A DNA stretch of 64,000 bases from Desulforapulum autotrophicum HRM2 (GTDB lineage: Bacteria; Desulfobacterota; Desulfobacteria; Desulfobacterales; Desulfobacteraceae): assembly GCF_000020365.1 (NCBI RefSeq), contig NC_012108.1, positions 2,976,001 through 3,040,000 on the forward strand. Reading direction: 5' to 3'. Below the pieces are notes generated by a model, which was given only the letters and a program-made list of their open reading frames with translations, ran no database searches and was not told the DNA's origin. Position numbers and translations under genes: made by a program. Within the stretch, counting starts at the first letter, position 1, and every line of letters begins with the position of its first letter. Below, piece after piece: positions 1-7,628 of this stretch.

Positions 1-2
1 CA

Positions 3-662
3 TCCAATCCTGATTCTTCTTTACCCGAATATCTGTTGGCCATCAGCTGGCAGCCGGCATTCTGCCAAAATCACCCGTTAAAAGCCGAATGTGAAACCCA
101 GGATACAAACCGCTATGATGCAAGCCACTTTACGCTTCACGGATTATGGCCTCAGCCGGAATCTAACATTTATTGTAATGTCAGCAATGTGAATAAAAAT
201 CTCGACAGCCGGAATATATGGGCGCAGCTTCCCCAACCGGATATTTCACCTGCCACTTTTGAAGACCTGATTGAGGTAATGCCCGGGGTGGCTTCTTACC
301 TTCACCTCCATGAATGGATAAAACATGGCACCTGCTACTCACCCACGCCGGAAGAATATTTTGTGGAGTCCATAATGCTGACCGAACAGATCAATTCTTC
401 GGTTGTCAGGGATTTTTTTGCTGAAAATATCGGTAAAACCATCCGTGTATCTGACATCAAGGCCAAATTTAATGAAGCTTTTGGCCCTGGAGCCGGAGAC
501 AAAGTCAACGTCAAATGCAGTAAGGGTATGATCACTGAGCTCTGGATCAACCTTCAGGGTGACATTACGTCCCGGTCAAATCTTTCCACCCTGCTTTTGC
601 AAGCGGACTCCGTCTCTTCCAATTGCCAGGCCGGTCTGATTGATCCGGTCGGGTATCAGTGA
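3..662 (+). CDS. RNase T2 family secreted ribonuclease, N-terminus off the window
   Basis: The frame is open to the left edge of the window, so the start and signal peptide are missing; a TTG at 36 is not a convincing start. The visible part begins YLLAISWQPAFC, which is the usual entry into the T2 core. It carries both catalytic signatures: CAS-1 as FTLHGLWP (active-site His) and CAS-2 as HEWIKHGTC (second His plus acid). Members of the family cut single-stranded RNA through 2',3'-cyclic phosphates, without base preference, in the periplasm or outside the cell. Several cysteines (CQNH, CNVS, CSKG, SNCQ) suggest disulfides and export. The gene converges on the acylase downstream and shares a bidirectional terminator with it. 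Family assignment is firm; localisation is inferred. Confidence 0.9.
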   Translation, partial: SNPDSSLPEYLLAISWQPAFCQNHPLKAECETQDTNRYDASHFTLHGLWPQPESNIYCNVSNVNKNLDSRNIWAQLPQPDISPATFEDLIEVMPGVASYLHLHEWIKHGTCYSPTPEEYFVESIMLTEQINSSVVRDFFAENIGKTIRVSDIKAKFNEAFGPGAGDKVNVKCSKGMITELWINLQGDITSRSNLSTLLLQADSVSSNCQAGLIDPVGYQ

Positions 663-770
663 CGGGAAGGTGGCTTGTCATGGGCGGAACGATCCCCCCA
701 TGAGAAGGCAAGTCAAGTGTTCGATTCACGAACATCAATTTTAATGAATGCTGTCGGAGTTCATTAAAAA

Positions 771-802
771 GGCCGCCCCAGCCGAAAATAGCCGGGGCGG
801 CC
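771..802. terminator. Bidirectional rho-independent terminator
   Basis: The arms ggccgccccagc (771-782) and gccggggcggcc (791-802) pair over 12 bp with one mismatch around an 8-nt loop. An A-run precedes and a T-run follows, so it can end both the RNase T2 transcript (+) and the acylase transcript (-). Confidence 0.85.
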
Positions 803-828
803 TTTATAAAGATTACTCTTGAATTTAT

Positions 829-3561
829 TTACTTGTCGAAAAGAGGAAACGGACGATGGGTAAATCCGTCAAATACCGGTGTCATGCTGAAAAAATTCGG
901 ATCATACACCGGCGCTCCGCCTGCCCCCACCCGGATATCTCCTGATTCTCCAAGCGGAAACATGCTCTCGATACGAACAGGTCCGTCTGCCCCGTATTCC
1001 ACACATTGGGCGTAGGTAGACCTGGATGAAAACGGCATCGTGTGCACTGTTTCAAGCATCAAATGATTGTATTCGATGAGACCTCGAGCACCGACACCCC
1101 ATGGACGGGACCCCAGTTCTGCCAGCGCGAAATCCAGTGCGGCCACAATGATGGCATCAGCGGCTTGCGGCGCGCCGGAATCAACATTTTGAAACCAGTA
1201 ATAATTGTTAACGATTCCGGATTCAGACCCTGCCAGACCATGGAGCAGCACATTAAACAGAATTTGCTTGCTTTCCTTCAGCACCATATTGCCGGAACCA
1301 TCATCAACCGCAAGTTCGTCCGCAAAGGTCATATTGATCACCTTTCGAATCCAAACATCCATGAGGACCCAGGCATCGGCCCGGTCCATCCCCCAGGCCC
1401 AAAAGTCTGGTCCACCGGAAACAAAATGGCCGTCCCAGTCAGACATCAAATCCAGGGCAGCCTGCCGGTCTTCATCACTTTCCGAGTCGGACACGGCAGC
1501 AATAAAATCATTGGCCACGAATTTCCAGGGGTTCCCGCCGCTGCCAAATGAATCTGTCGTTGCGATATTCAAGGCCAGATCACGCAAATTTTCAAAACTG
1601 AGTCTACCGTCCGGTGAAGAAATGGTTTCTTCAAAATAGTCATATATGACATGACTTCTGTGGAAAGGGCCGTAAGCAGTCCCGGGATCGTTAAAGCCGC
1701 TGGCGTAGTCGGGATTGGTTTTGTTGTTCCATCCACCATAGAACCCACGGGCGGCATTTCGATCCGTGGATCGCTGAATCAACACATCGGCATCCCATTC
1801 CAGGGGGATGCCCGCTGCCCCTTGCGGCAGACGCCATTCCCCTGCCGGACGCAACGGATCACGGCCAGACATCCAATAGGCGATGTTGCCGTCCCGGTCA
1901 GCATAACAGAAATGCTGGCTGACCCCAACGTTTTCGATCGCCGCCCCGAATTCATCCATGCTGGTTGCTTTGCCAAGTTTCAAAAAGCCCCCAATGGTAT
2001 CGAATTCATACCCCCAATGAACGTACTTCCAGGCAACAATGGGATTCGCAGGATCAGATTCATAGGTTGTCGGATCAAACGGCATCGGATTTACAACCGG
2101 GCCATGGGATGTTCGAAATACCGGCAGGATCACATCGTTCTGTCCTGCCACCTTGATGGTTTCATACCGATGAAGAAAGACTGAATCAGGACTTTCCAGG
2201 TAATAGTCTGTCGTGTGGGAATGTCCTACCTGCATTGACCAGGCATGATGGGGTGTACGACCGATGATAATAACGGGGATACCGGGCACGGACATACCGG
2301 AAACATCGATACCCCCCGCTTGAAGCGACCCTTCCATCACAATTGACGGAACAGAAAATCCCATTTGAGGTCCGGAATATAGAATCGGATTCCCGGATTC
2401 GGTTTTATCCCCGGAAACAACCCATGCATAGCTTCCCATTTTCACATGGGCCTTAATTTTTTTTAGTTTTTCTTTAAAATCCCGGCATCGCGCTTTCATT
2501 TGTTCAGCCACTTCGCTGAAATCATCATCGTTGTCGACATCCTCCGGGACGACAGCACCGGCTGCTGTTAATCCACCGACAATATAGGTCTGTGCCTCTG
2601 GATCATTGGTCCAGCGTAAATCCTGAAACATGGCCGATCCCGAGGCTCCAAATTGTGCGACCATGTTTTGGTACAGGGCCGCGTTGTCCATCTGGCCGGT
2701 ATCCAGCGCTTCAGGGTCAAAATTGCGCAACAGCATGGCAATCCAGGACAGTACATCCCCATGGGTCCAGTCGGCAGGAATAAAGGTCGTCCCCAGTTTG
2801 GCACCTAATGCAGCAAATTCAAAAGGCAGCAGTGACGGATCATTCCGAATTTCATTTATTCGCCGATTGATCCCGGCGATATAGCCCTTTACAACTTTCT
2901 GAACATCCGGTTCAAGATTTAGAAATCCCTGGGTCAGCTCTTCATCGGAATATCCGATCGTACGTATAAAAACATCTGTCGGCAGCTGGTCCGGCCCGAA
3001 AATTTCGGCTAAGGTGCCCCGACCTTGTCGGCGATAGGTCTCCATCTGCCAGAGGCGGTCAGCAGCCACAGCATATCCCATAGCCTCAAAAATATAGTAC
3101 AGGCTGACCTGGTCCGACCCAGTAATAAACCAAACACCTTTGTCATCCTGAACCGTTTCAACCATGCCGGTTTTAACATAAAACTTTACCCGGTCACGAT
3201 CTTTCTTATGGCCTGCCCCACCCACGTATGTATTAAGAAAATTCCTGCCTTTTCCTTTAATAGATCCATTCTCGCCTTCATCTAATGTTCGCAGGCCATC
3301 GGCACGCGTAAGTTGAGCTTTCATTCCGTTTTCCGTGGCTGTAAACCTGTCGGTGATATTTTGACCATTCAGCCAGGCTTCGAACGTATCTGGATTCGCA
3401 CCCTCCTGAAAGCTGACAAGAACCTCTACCGGCTCAAAATCCTGTATTGCTTTCTCTGAGGGCGTTTCGATATCGGCCAGGTTTAAAGCTATGGACTGTC
3501 CTTGTCCGAAAAAGACCATACCGGTAATGACCAGCAGACCTACTAAAAATCGTTTAATCAT
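829..3561 (-). CDS. Penicillin acylase family (Ntn hydrolase) precursor, secreted
   Basis: The protein has 910 residues and an N-terminal signal peptide (hydrophobic stretch about residues 4-26, LVGLLVITGMVFFG). The family is made as a precursor that cleaves itself before a serine which becomes the nucleophile. Here that site is the G-Ser of KMGSYAWVVSG at about residues 375-384 (Ser377). The alpha-chain region is upstream, with the typical YAVAADRLWQMETYRRQGRGTL helix. Related enzymes hydrolyse amides such as beta-lactams or acyl-homoserine lactones; the substrate here cannot be read from sequence. The RBS is ataaggaggcgat just before ATG 3561. An acidic insert (DVDNDDDF, about 341-348) lies in the spacer region removed on maturation. 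It stands alone, convergent with the RNase T2. Confidence 0.9.
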   Translation of the reverse strand: MIKRFLVGLLVITGMVFFGQGQSIALNLADIETPSEKAIQDFEPVEVLVSFQEGANPDTFEAWLNGQNITDRFTATENGMKAQLTRADGLRTLDEGENGSIKGKGRNFLNTYVGGAGHKKDRDRVKFYVKTGMVETVQDDKGVWFITGSDQVSLYYIFEAMGYAVAADRLWQMETYRRQGRGTLAEIFGPDQLPTDVFIRTIGYSDEELTQGFLNLEPDVQKVVKGYIAGINRRINEIRNDPSLLPFEFAALGAKLGTTFIPADWTHGDVLSWIAMLLRNFDPEALDTGQMDNAALYQNMVAQFGASGSAMFQDLRWTNDPEAQTYIVGGLTAAGAVVPEDVDNDDDFSEVAEQMKARCRDFKEKLKKIKAHVKMGSYAWVVSGDKTESGNPILYSGPQMGFSVPSIVMEGSLQAGGIDVSGMSVPGIPVIIIGRTPHHAWSMQVGHSHTTDYYLESPDSVFLHRYETIKVAGQNDVILPVFRTSHGPVVNPMPFDPTTYESDPANPIVAWKYVHWGYEFDTIGGFLKLGKATSMDEFGAAIENVGVSQHFCYADRDGNIAYWMSGRDPLRPAGEWRLPQGAAGIPLEWDADVLIQRSTDRNAARGFYGGWNNKTNPDYASGFNDPGTAYGPFHRSHVIYDYFEETISSPDGRLSFENLRDLALNIATTDSFGSGGNPWKFVANDFIAAVSDSESDEDRQAALDLMSDWDGHFVSGGPDFWAWGMDRADAWVLMDVWIRKVINMTFADELAVDDGSGNMVLKESKQILFNVLLHGLAGSESGIVNNYYWFQNVDSGAPQAADAIIVAALDFALAELGSRPWGVGARGLIEYNHLMLETVHTMPFSSRSTYAQCVEYGADGPVRIESMFPLGESGDIRVGAGGAPVYDPNFFSMTPVFDGFTHRPFPLFDK

Positions 3562-3745
3562 ATCGCCTCCTTATCTAAATTAAAATTATTAGTGGTATTA
3601 CGGCTATAATTCCAAATTAGCCGAGTTGCTATGGGGACTATATGTTGGTTAAAATCTATGGGAGGAGCTGGTTCTGGAGTCTGCAAATAGTGTCCAGAGT
3701 TACAACAAAATTTGTGGTTTTCAGAAGAGTAGGATACAAAGACGT

Positions 3746-3790
3746 TTTTTGTCAAGAAAGGTATGGAAAATTATTAAAGCCCTGAAATAT
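3746..3790. repeat. Shared IS-flank sequence, copy 1
   Basis: The 45-bp stretch starting tttttgtcaagaaag and ending near ctgaaatatgac recurs with small changes at 16286-16330. Both copies sit directly beside IS1634-type remnants. It is probably an old insertion-site flank or outer IS end carried with the elements. Confidence 0.5.
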
Positions 3791-3820
3791 GACCTCAGCA
3801 GAAAATATTTAGAACTATTA

Positions 3821-4223
3821 AACTTGTGTTCGACAGCGGTAGACACACAGAATCTCAAAACCCGCGCCAGTCAAGGGATACAGCTATCCATTCATATTGA
3901 CGTAGTGCCTACAAAATTAGGGGTTATATCAGATGGATTTTATCTTTTGAGGAGGAGCTATTTTCAATTCTTTAAGTATTTTACGCTGAGAAACAGTTGG
4001 TTCTCAGCTTTGCTTCACGCTTTACCTTACTCCTGTCCACTTTCAGCTTGCCTGACTTAAACTCCTTGAGATACCTGCCCATGGATCTATGGGGCATAAG
4101 GGCATATTTTGTTTTGAGCTGTGCTTTCCCTGACTGTTTTTCAAAGGCGGTTAGTTCTTTTTCAATTCGTTCCAGAGTTCTATTTCGAATATTTTTTTTA
4201 CCTACAACTGTCGAACACAAGTT
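3821..4223. mobile_element. Miniature IS1634-type element with inverted ends
   Basis: The segment is bounded by 22-bp inverted repeats (aacttgtgttcgacag plus 6 bp at 3821-3842, and its complement at 4202-4223) that match at 20 of 22 positions. Inside, the minus strand at 3981-4220 encodes a 79-residue piece that reads like the middle of an IS1634-family transposase (RTLERIEKELTAFEKQSGK, then YALMPHRSMGRYLKEFKSGK). The frame loses the match after KREAKLR. At 403 bp it is too short to be autonomous. It is a deletion derivative that could in principle be moved by a full-length relative. The inverted repeats are seen directly; family assignment is from memory of the transposase. Confidence 0.6.
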
Positions 4224-4225
4224 AA

Positions 4226-4492
4226 GGCCGATTTCCTTTTTGCCTCGGACAGGCCAAGGATCAATCTGGACACCCCCTCCATTTTCGGGGAATCCCAGGA
4301 GACGCTAAATGGCTTTGTTCTTTGATTGAAAAATCGCCGGATGATTCAGGTTTAAAACACAAGCGGGTCTCTCTGCTGAAACAAATCGGCCTGACCGGGG
4401 TCGTCTGTCATGAAATGGCTCAACAAAAAAACACTTCAGATATCCGAAAAATCCGCGGCTTTCAGGGTGATGCCAAGTGCCTGGGCTTTTAA
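4226..4492 (+). pseudogene. Unrecognised gene remnant downstream of the mini-IS
   Basis: An 89-codon open frame ends at a stop at 4490-4492. A second frame over 4224-4320 also reads like protein (KADFLFASDRPRINLDTPSIFGE) before a stop. Together they look like one gene broken by a frameshift near 4300, continuing as KWLCSLIEKSPDDSGLKHKR and LLKQIGLTGVVCHEMAQQ. I do not recognise the family. Its last 57 bases overlap the 3' end of the kinase gene on the other strand, so the tail may be accidental. The mini-IS ends at its left edge, which may have cut the gene. Confidence 0.25.
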
Positions 4493-6199
4493 GCTGAACT
4501 CCTCCAGCAACCGATTCAACGCCAGCTGATCCGCTTCATTAGAAAAAAGAATAAGAGATGTCATTTTTCTTTTTCCCCTGGAAATGTCTTTTTTGCCAGG
4601 GCCGTACTTCTCCTTTAACGGCTGAATCTGCGCCAGGACTTCTTGGATGTTCCGGTATCTTTTTTCCCTGTCCCGGGAACAGGCCTTGAGGATAAACTGC
4701 CTCAATTCTTCCGGGATATCAGGGTCAGAATTCCTTGGATCAGGAATATCCTCTGTAACATGCAGCTCTTCCAGCCTGACAAGGTCATCGTCAGGGTAAG
4801 GCCGTTGACCCGTGACCATTTCATAGGCCAATAGACCAAGGGAATAGATGTCGGATCGTTCATCAACGGATTCCATCTCGATCTGTTCCGGAGACATATA
4901 ATAGGGGGTCCCCAGGAAATCAGTGTTTTCCGTTGCAATGGGGCAAGCCACGCCAAAATCGAGAATTTTAACCTGATCACCGTGTTGGATAAAGATGTTG
5001 GCCGGTTTGATATCCTGATGCACCACACCTCTTTCATGGGCATAGGCTAATCCTGAACTGATTTGAATAAGATAATCAACTATTTTGGGGTAAGGCAGTT
5101 TTGACACGTCTGATAATTCTTCATAAAGGGACATTCCCTGAAGAAACTCCATGATGATAAAAATAGTTCGAAAGCGTTCTTCAATATCATAGACCCTGAC
5201 TATGTTCCGGTGGTTAAATTGTGCAATAAGCCGTGCTTCATTTCTAAATTTTTTTAGAAAATTTTCATTCATGGCCATATTGTGGTTCATCATTTTAACA
5301 GCCACGGCCATATTCAGATCTTGGTGCAGGCCGCCATACACCATTGCATACCCCCCTTTCCCAATAATATCCGTAATCACATACTTGCCTATTTCTCGTT
5401 TTGCCGTTCTTTTTCTTGAACTGAAACGCTCCGTAACCAGTTCAGTCAAAAAATTTCTTACATCTGGATATTTTCCACTTATATCGTCGAACTGATCCCG
5501 GGAGATTCGCCAGAATTCCATGTCTGTTTCCGCTTCAACACTGGCACTTCTTACTTCTCCAGTAAGGATGGCCATCTCTCCGACGATATTTCCTTTCTTT
5601 ATGCGGGCTATCTGATATTTTTCACATCCACGTTCAATGTAAACTGTACAGATTCCCTTTTGGATAATAAAACAGGCATCGCCCTGTTCACCCTGTTTTA
5701 TTATTTTCTTTCCAGCTGGGACCCGCTGAAACGTCATGGCATTAAGAAGCGGACACAATCCGCCTCGATCAATGGTCTTAAAAAACCGGGTCACTTTGAG
5801 AAACTCGTAATCTATGGGGGAAGCGTTCTCGTTGAAGGTGTCCCCTGAGCTTTCGATATTTTTATCACCCAACCTTTGATACGCACACCCCATTAAAAAA
5901 AAATCCGGATCTGCCTTGTCCTGATTTATCCATTTTCCTACACACCGGCATAGGTGCCATTTTTGTTCATTGCGGTCATAGAATTGCATTATAAAAGCTT
6001 CTTCAAGGGTTATACTGTGTGTAATACGCAAACAGATCCCTTCATCACTTTTGTTAAGCAGATCGATAAAGTGGACAGGGTTTCTCTGACCTACCAAACA
6101 ACCGGGGGTATCGCCATCCTTCTGTAAATATGCGATCCCTATTCCCATGGGGATAGTAATTTTTCGCCCCCGTCTTCTCTTCTCTTCACTTTTTTCCAT
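4436..6199 (-). CDS. PilZ-like / cNMP-binding / Ser-Thr protein kinase
   Basis: The 587 residues form three modules. Residues about 10-110 resemble a PilZ-type fold (RKITIPMGIGIAYLQ, later FLMGCAYQRL), a possible c-di-GMP sensor; the canonical RxxxR is only partly visible, so this is tentative. Residues about 148-255 are a cyclic-nucleotide-binding (Crp-type) beta-roll with GNIVGEMAILTGEVRSASV, the phosphate-binding cassette. Residues about 273-525 are a Hanks-type kinase: glycine loop IGKGGYAMVYG, VAVK Lys302, HQDIKPAN with catalytic Asp396 (HQD instead of the usual HRD), DFG Asp414 and SPE 436-438. A basic linker and about 45 residues of unknown role follow. No membrane segment is seen. It is a cytosolic kinase probably gated by nucleotide second messengers (inference). 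Lack of the HRD arginine suggests it does not need activation-loop phosphorylation. Confidence 0.85.
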   Translation of the reverse strand: MEKSEEKRRRGRKITIPMGIGIAYLQKDGDTPGCLVGQRNPVHFIDLLNKSDEGICLRITHSITLEEAFIMQFYDRNEQKWHLCRCVGKWINQDKADPDFFLMGCAYQRLGDKNIESSGDTFNENASPIDYEFLKVTRFFKTIDRGGLCPLLNAMTFQRVPAGKKIIKQGEQGDACFIIQKGICTVYIERGCEKYQIARIKKGNIVGEMAILTGEVRSASVEAETDMEFWRISRDQFDDISGKYPDVRNFLTELVTERFSSRKRTAKREIGKYVITDIIGKGGYAMVYGGLHQDLNMAVAVKMMNHNMAMNENFLKKFRNEARLIAQFNHRNIVRVYDIEERFRTIFIIMEFLQGMSLYEELSDVSKLPYPKIVDYLIQISSGLAYAHERGVVHQDIKPANIFIQHGDQVKILDFGVACPIATENTDFLGTPYYMSPEQIEMESVDERSDIYSLGLLAYEMVTGQRPYPDDDLVRLEELHVTEDIPDPRNSDPDIPEELRQFILKACSRDREKRYRNIQEVLAQIQPLKEKYGPGKKDISRGKRKMTSLILFSNEADQLALNRLLEEFSLKAQALGITLKAADFSDI

Positions 6200-6217
6200 G
6201 ATTTCCCCTTTCCCAGT

Positions 6218-6499
6218 CTATTGGGGCACGGATTCAATTTGATAAAACAGATCCCCAGTACTGAAATTCTGGGCACTTTTCACATAGTGATCAGACATTT
6301 TTTTCAAAAATTGCTCAATTTCATCTCTGTTTTCATATCTCTTTTTTACCTTGCCTGGCGAACCAGTAACAAGGGAATATGGCGGTATAATAGTTTGTTC
6401 GAACACAACAGCACTGGCTGCGATCACAAATCCTGTCCCAACAACTGCGCGATTTATCACAATGGTGCCCATCCCAATCAAACAATTATCAAGAACAAA
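6218..6499 (-). pseudogene. Gamma-carbonic anhydrase-like protein, C-terminal fragment
   Basis: The frame reads DNCLIGMGTIVINRAVVGTG and later SLVTGSPGKVKK, the last turns of the left-handed beta-helix and C-terminal helix of YrdA/CaiE-type gamma-carbonic anhydrases. The first half, with the metal-binding histidines, is absent. Upstream of Asp (6499) the similarity stops and a stop codon is met within about 20 codons. The break lies about 60 bp from the transposon end at 6563, so the transposon itself may not be the cause. It lies just upstream of the kinase gene on the same strand. Confidence 0.7.
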
Positions 6500-6556
6500 G
6501 CAAAGGCAACTACGATAACAGGCATTATTTTAAATCTCTTTTTTTTGACCGGTCGT

Positions 6557-6562
6557 TAGGGG
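6557..6562. repeat. Target-site duplication, left copy (tagggg)
   Basis: The six bases tagggg abut the left transposon end and are repeated exactly at 11151-11156 after the right end. That marks a single transposition event with a 6-bp stagger. Confidence 0.8.
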
Positions 6563-6587
6563 TGATAAGATGCAAATACTCTAACGC
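6563..6587. repeat. Transposon left terminal inverted repeat
   Basis: The sequence begins TGATAAGATGCAAATACTC and ends CTAACGC. It pairs with 11126-11150 in inverted orientation at 23 of 25 positions. Confidence 0.85.
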
Positions 6588-6670
6588 TTTTTATCTGCCC
6601 TGTTTTTATAAAAAAGGCCTCAATAACATTTATAATCAGCTACTTGCATAGCATTGGCCCTAATCGTGTT

Positions 6671-6690
6671 TTCGCAAAATACTCTAACGC
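6671..6690. repeat. Subterminal transposase-site repeat, left
   Basis: TTCGCAAAATACTCTAACGC repeats the inner part of the terminal repeat (AATACTCTAACGC). It recurs inverted at 11091-11110 with one substitution, so each end has a paired binding site. Confidence 0.75.
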
Positions 6691-6958
6691 TTCAAATAAA
6701 TATCATTTTTTACAGTAGGTTAATGCTATTTTATAGCAGTGTTGCACGGAATGTGTATTTCAAAAATCAGTCAATGAAGTTTGAGAAGTTGTAAACAAAA
6801 ATAGACCATTCGCTAAAAAAGCGTAATGGTCTATCCTGATTTAATTATCTTGTCCGAGGTATCTAATCTGGACGATCTAAAGTTTTAGAACAGCAAAATC
6901 AGTCCTTTCTGGCCTCACATTATTTCTTGGTGAAATTTTTCCATGTGCCTTATGTTCG

Positions 6959-7627
6959 TTATTGAGGAGGAAGGTCAGAGAGAAATTCCAAGGCCAGATT
7001 GAGGTCGACAAAGGTGTATTTCAACTCCTTTGCTCTGTCCCTGCAGTCTGTACAAATTTCTCTGAATTTTCTCATATCGCCTTTGGTCGTCATATAAATC
7101 TGTTCAATGGCCTCCTGTTCAATATCTTTGTACTCGACAATGAAATCTTCTACCACAATCGGGTATAAAATAAGCGTTTTCAAGCGGCTGAGGATATCTG
7201 GATGCTCGCGGGTTAAAAATGTCCTCACCTTTGGTAATCCTGCAAATACAATGGGAACACCGGCATCAATGACCCTTTTGAGGTAGGGCCAGACCCGGGG
7301 ATCGAGATCGTTTGCCTCGTCGATTAAAATAAAGCAGTTGGACAGACTGCATATCATTTTTAAATATTGAGGGGTTCGCCGGTAGGTGGCGGTTGTGTCG
7401 TAATTTAGCTCTTTTAAAATCGATGCCAGGGTTTCATGTATGTTGAACAGTGACTCCACCCAGACGGCATGAAGTTTTTTCGGTTGCAGCAATTTCAAGA
7501 AACGGGTTTTACCCACGCCGTAATCACCCTCGATCAAGACGCTCTGCCTACGATAGATTCGGTTATATGTGGCCCCCAGATAAGAAATGCGGCGTTTGTC
7601 ATTTATAAAATCTTCTTTTCGTTTCAT
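6959..7627 (-). CDS. Transposon AAA ATPase (TniB/TnsC-like)
   Basis: The start is taken as the ATG at 7627, directly after the transposase stop (taagATG) and behind a GGAGAGG ribosome site; an open extension to 7705 has no support. The 222-residue protein has Walker A GDYGVGKT (about 34-41) and Walker B FILIDEAND (about 99-107), as in AAA+ regulators of the TniB/TnsC/IstB group. Such ATPases choose target DNA and stimulate the transposase. The arginine-rich region VRTFLTREHPDILSRLKTL resembles sensor/Arg-finger segments of TniB proteins. It is the last gene of the five-gene transposon operon. Function is inferred from family and position. Confidence 0.8.
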   Translation of the reverse strand: MKRKEDFINDKRRISYLGATYNRIYRRQSVLIEGDYGVGKTRFLKLLQPKKLHAVWVESLFNIHETLASILKELNYDTTATYRRTPQYLKMICSLSNCFILIDEANDLDPRVWPYLKRVIDAGVPIVFAGLPKVRTFLTREHPDILSRLKTLILYPIVVEDFIVEYKDIEQEAIEQIYMTTKGDMRKFREICTDCRDRAKELKYTFVDLNLALEFLSDLPPQ

Positions 7628-7628
7628 C

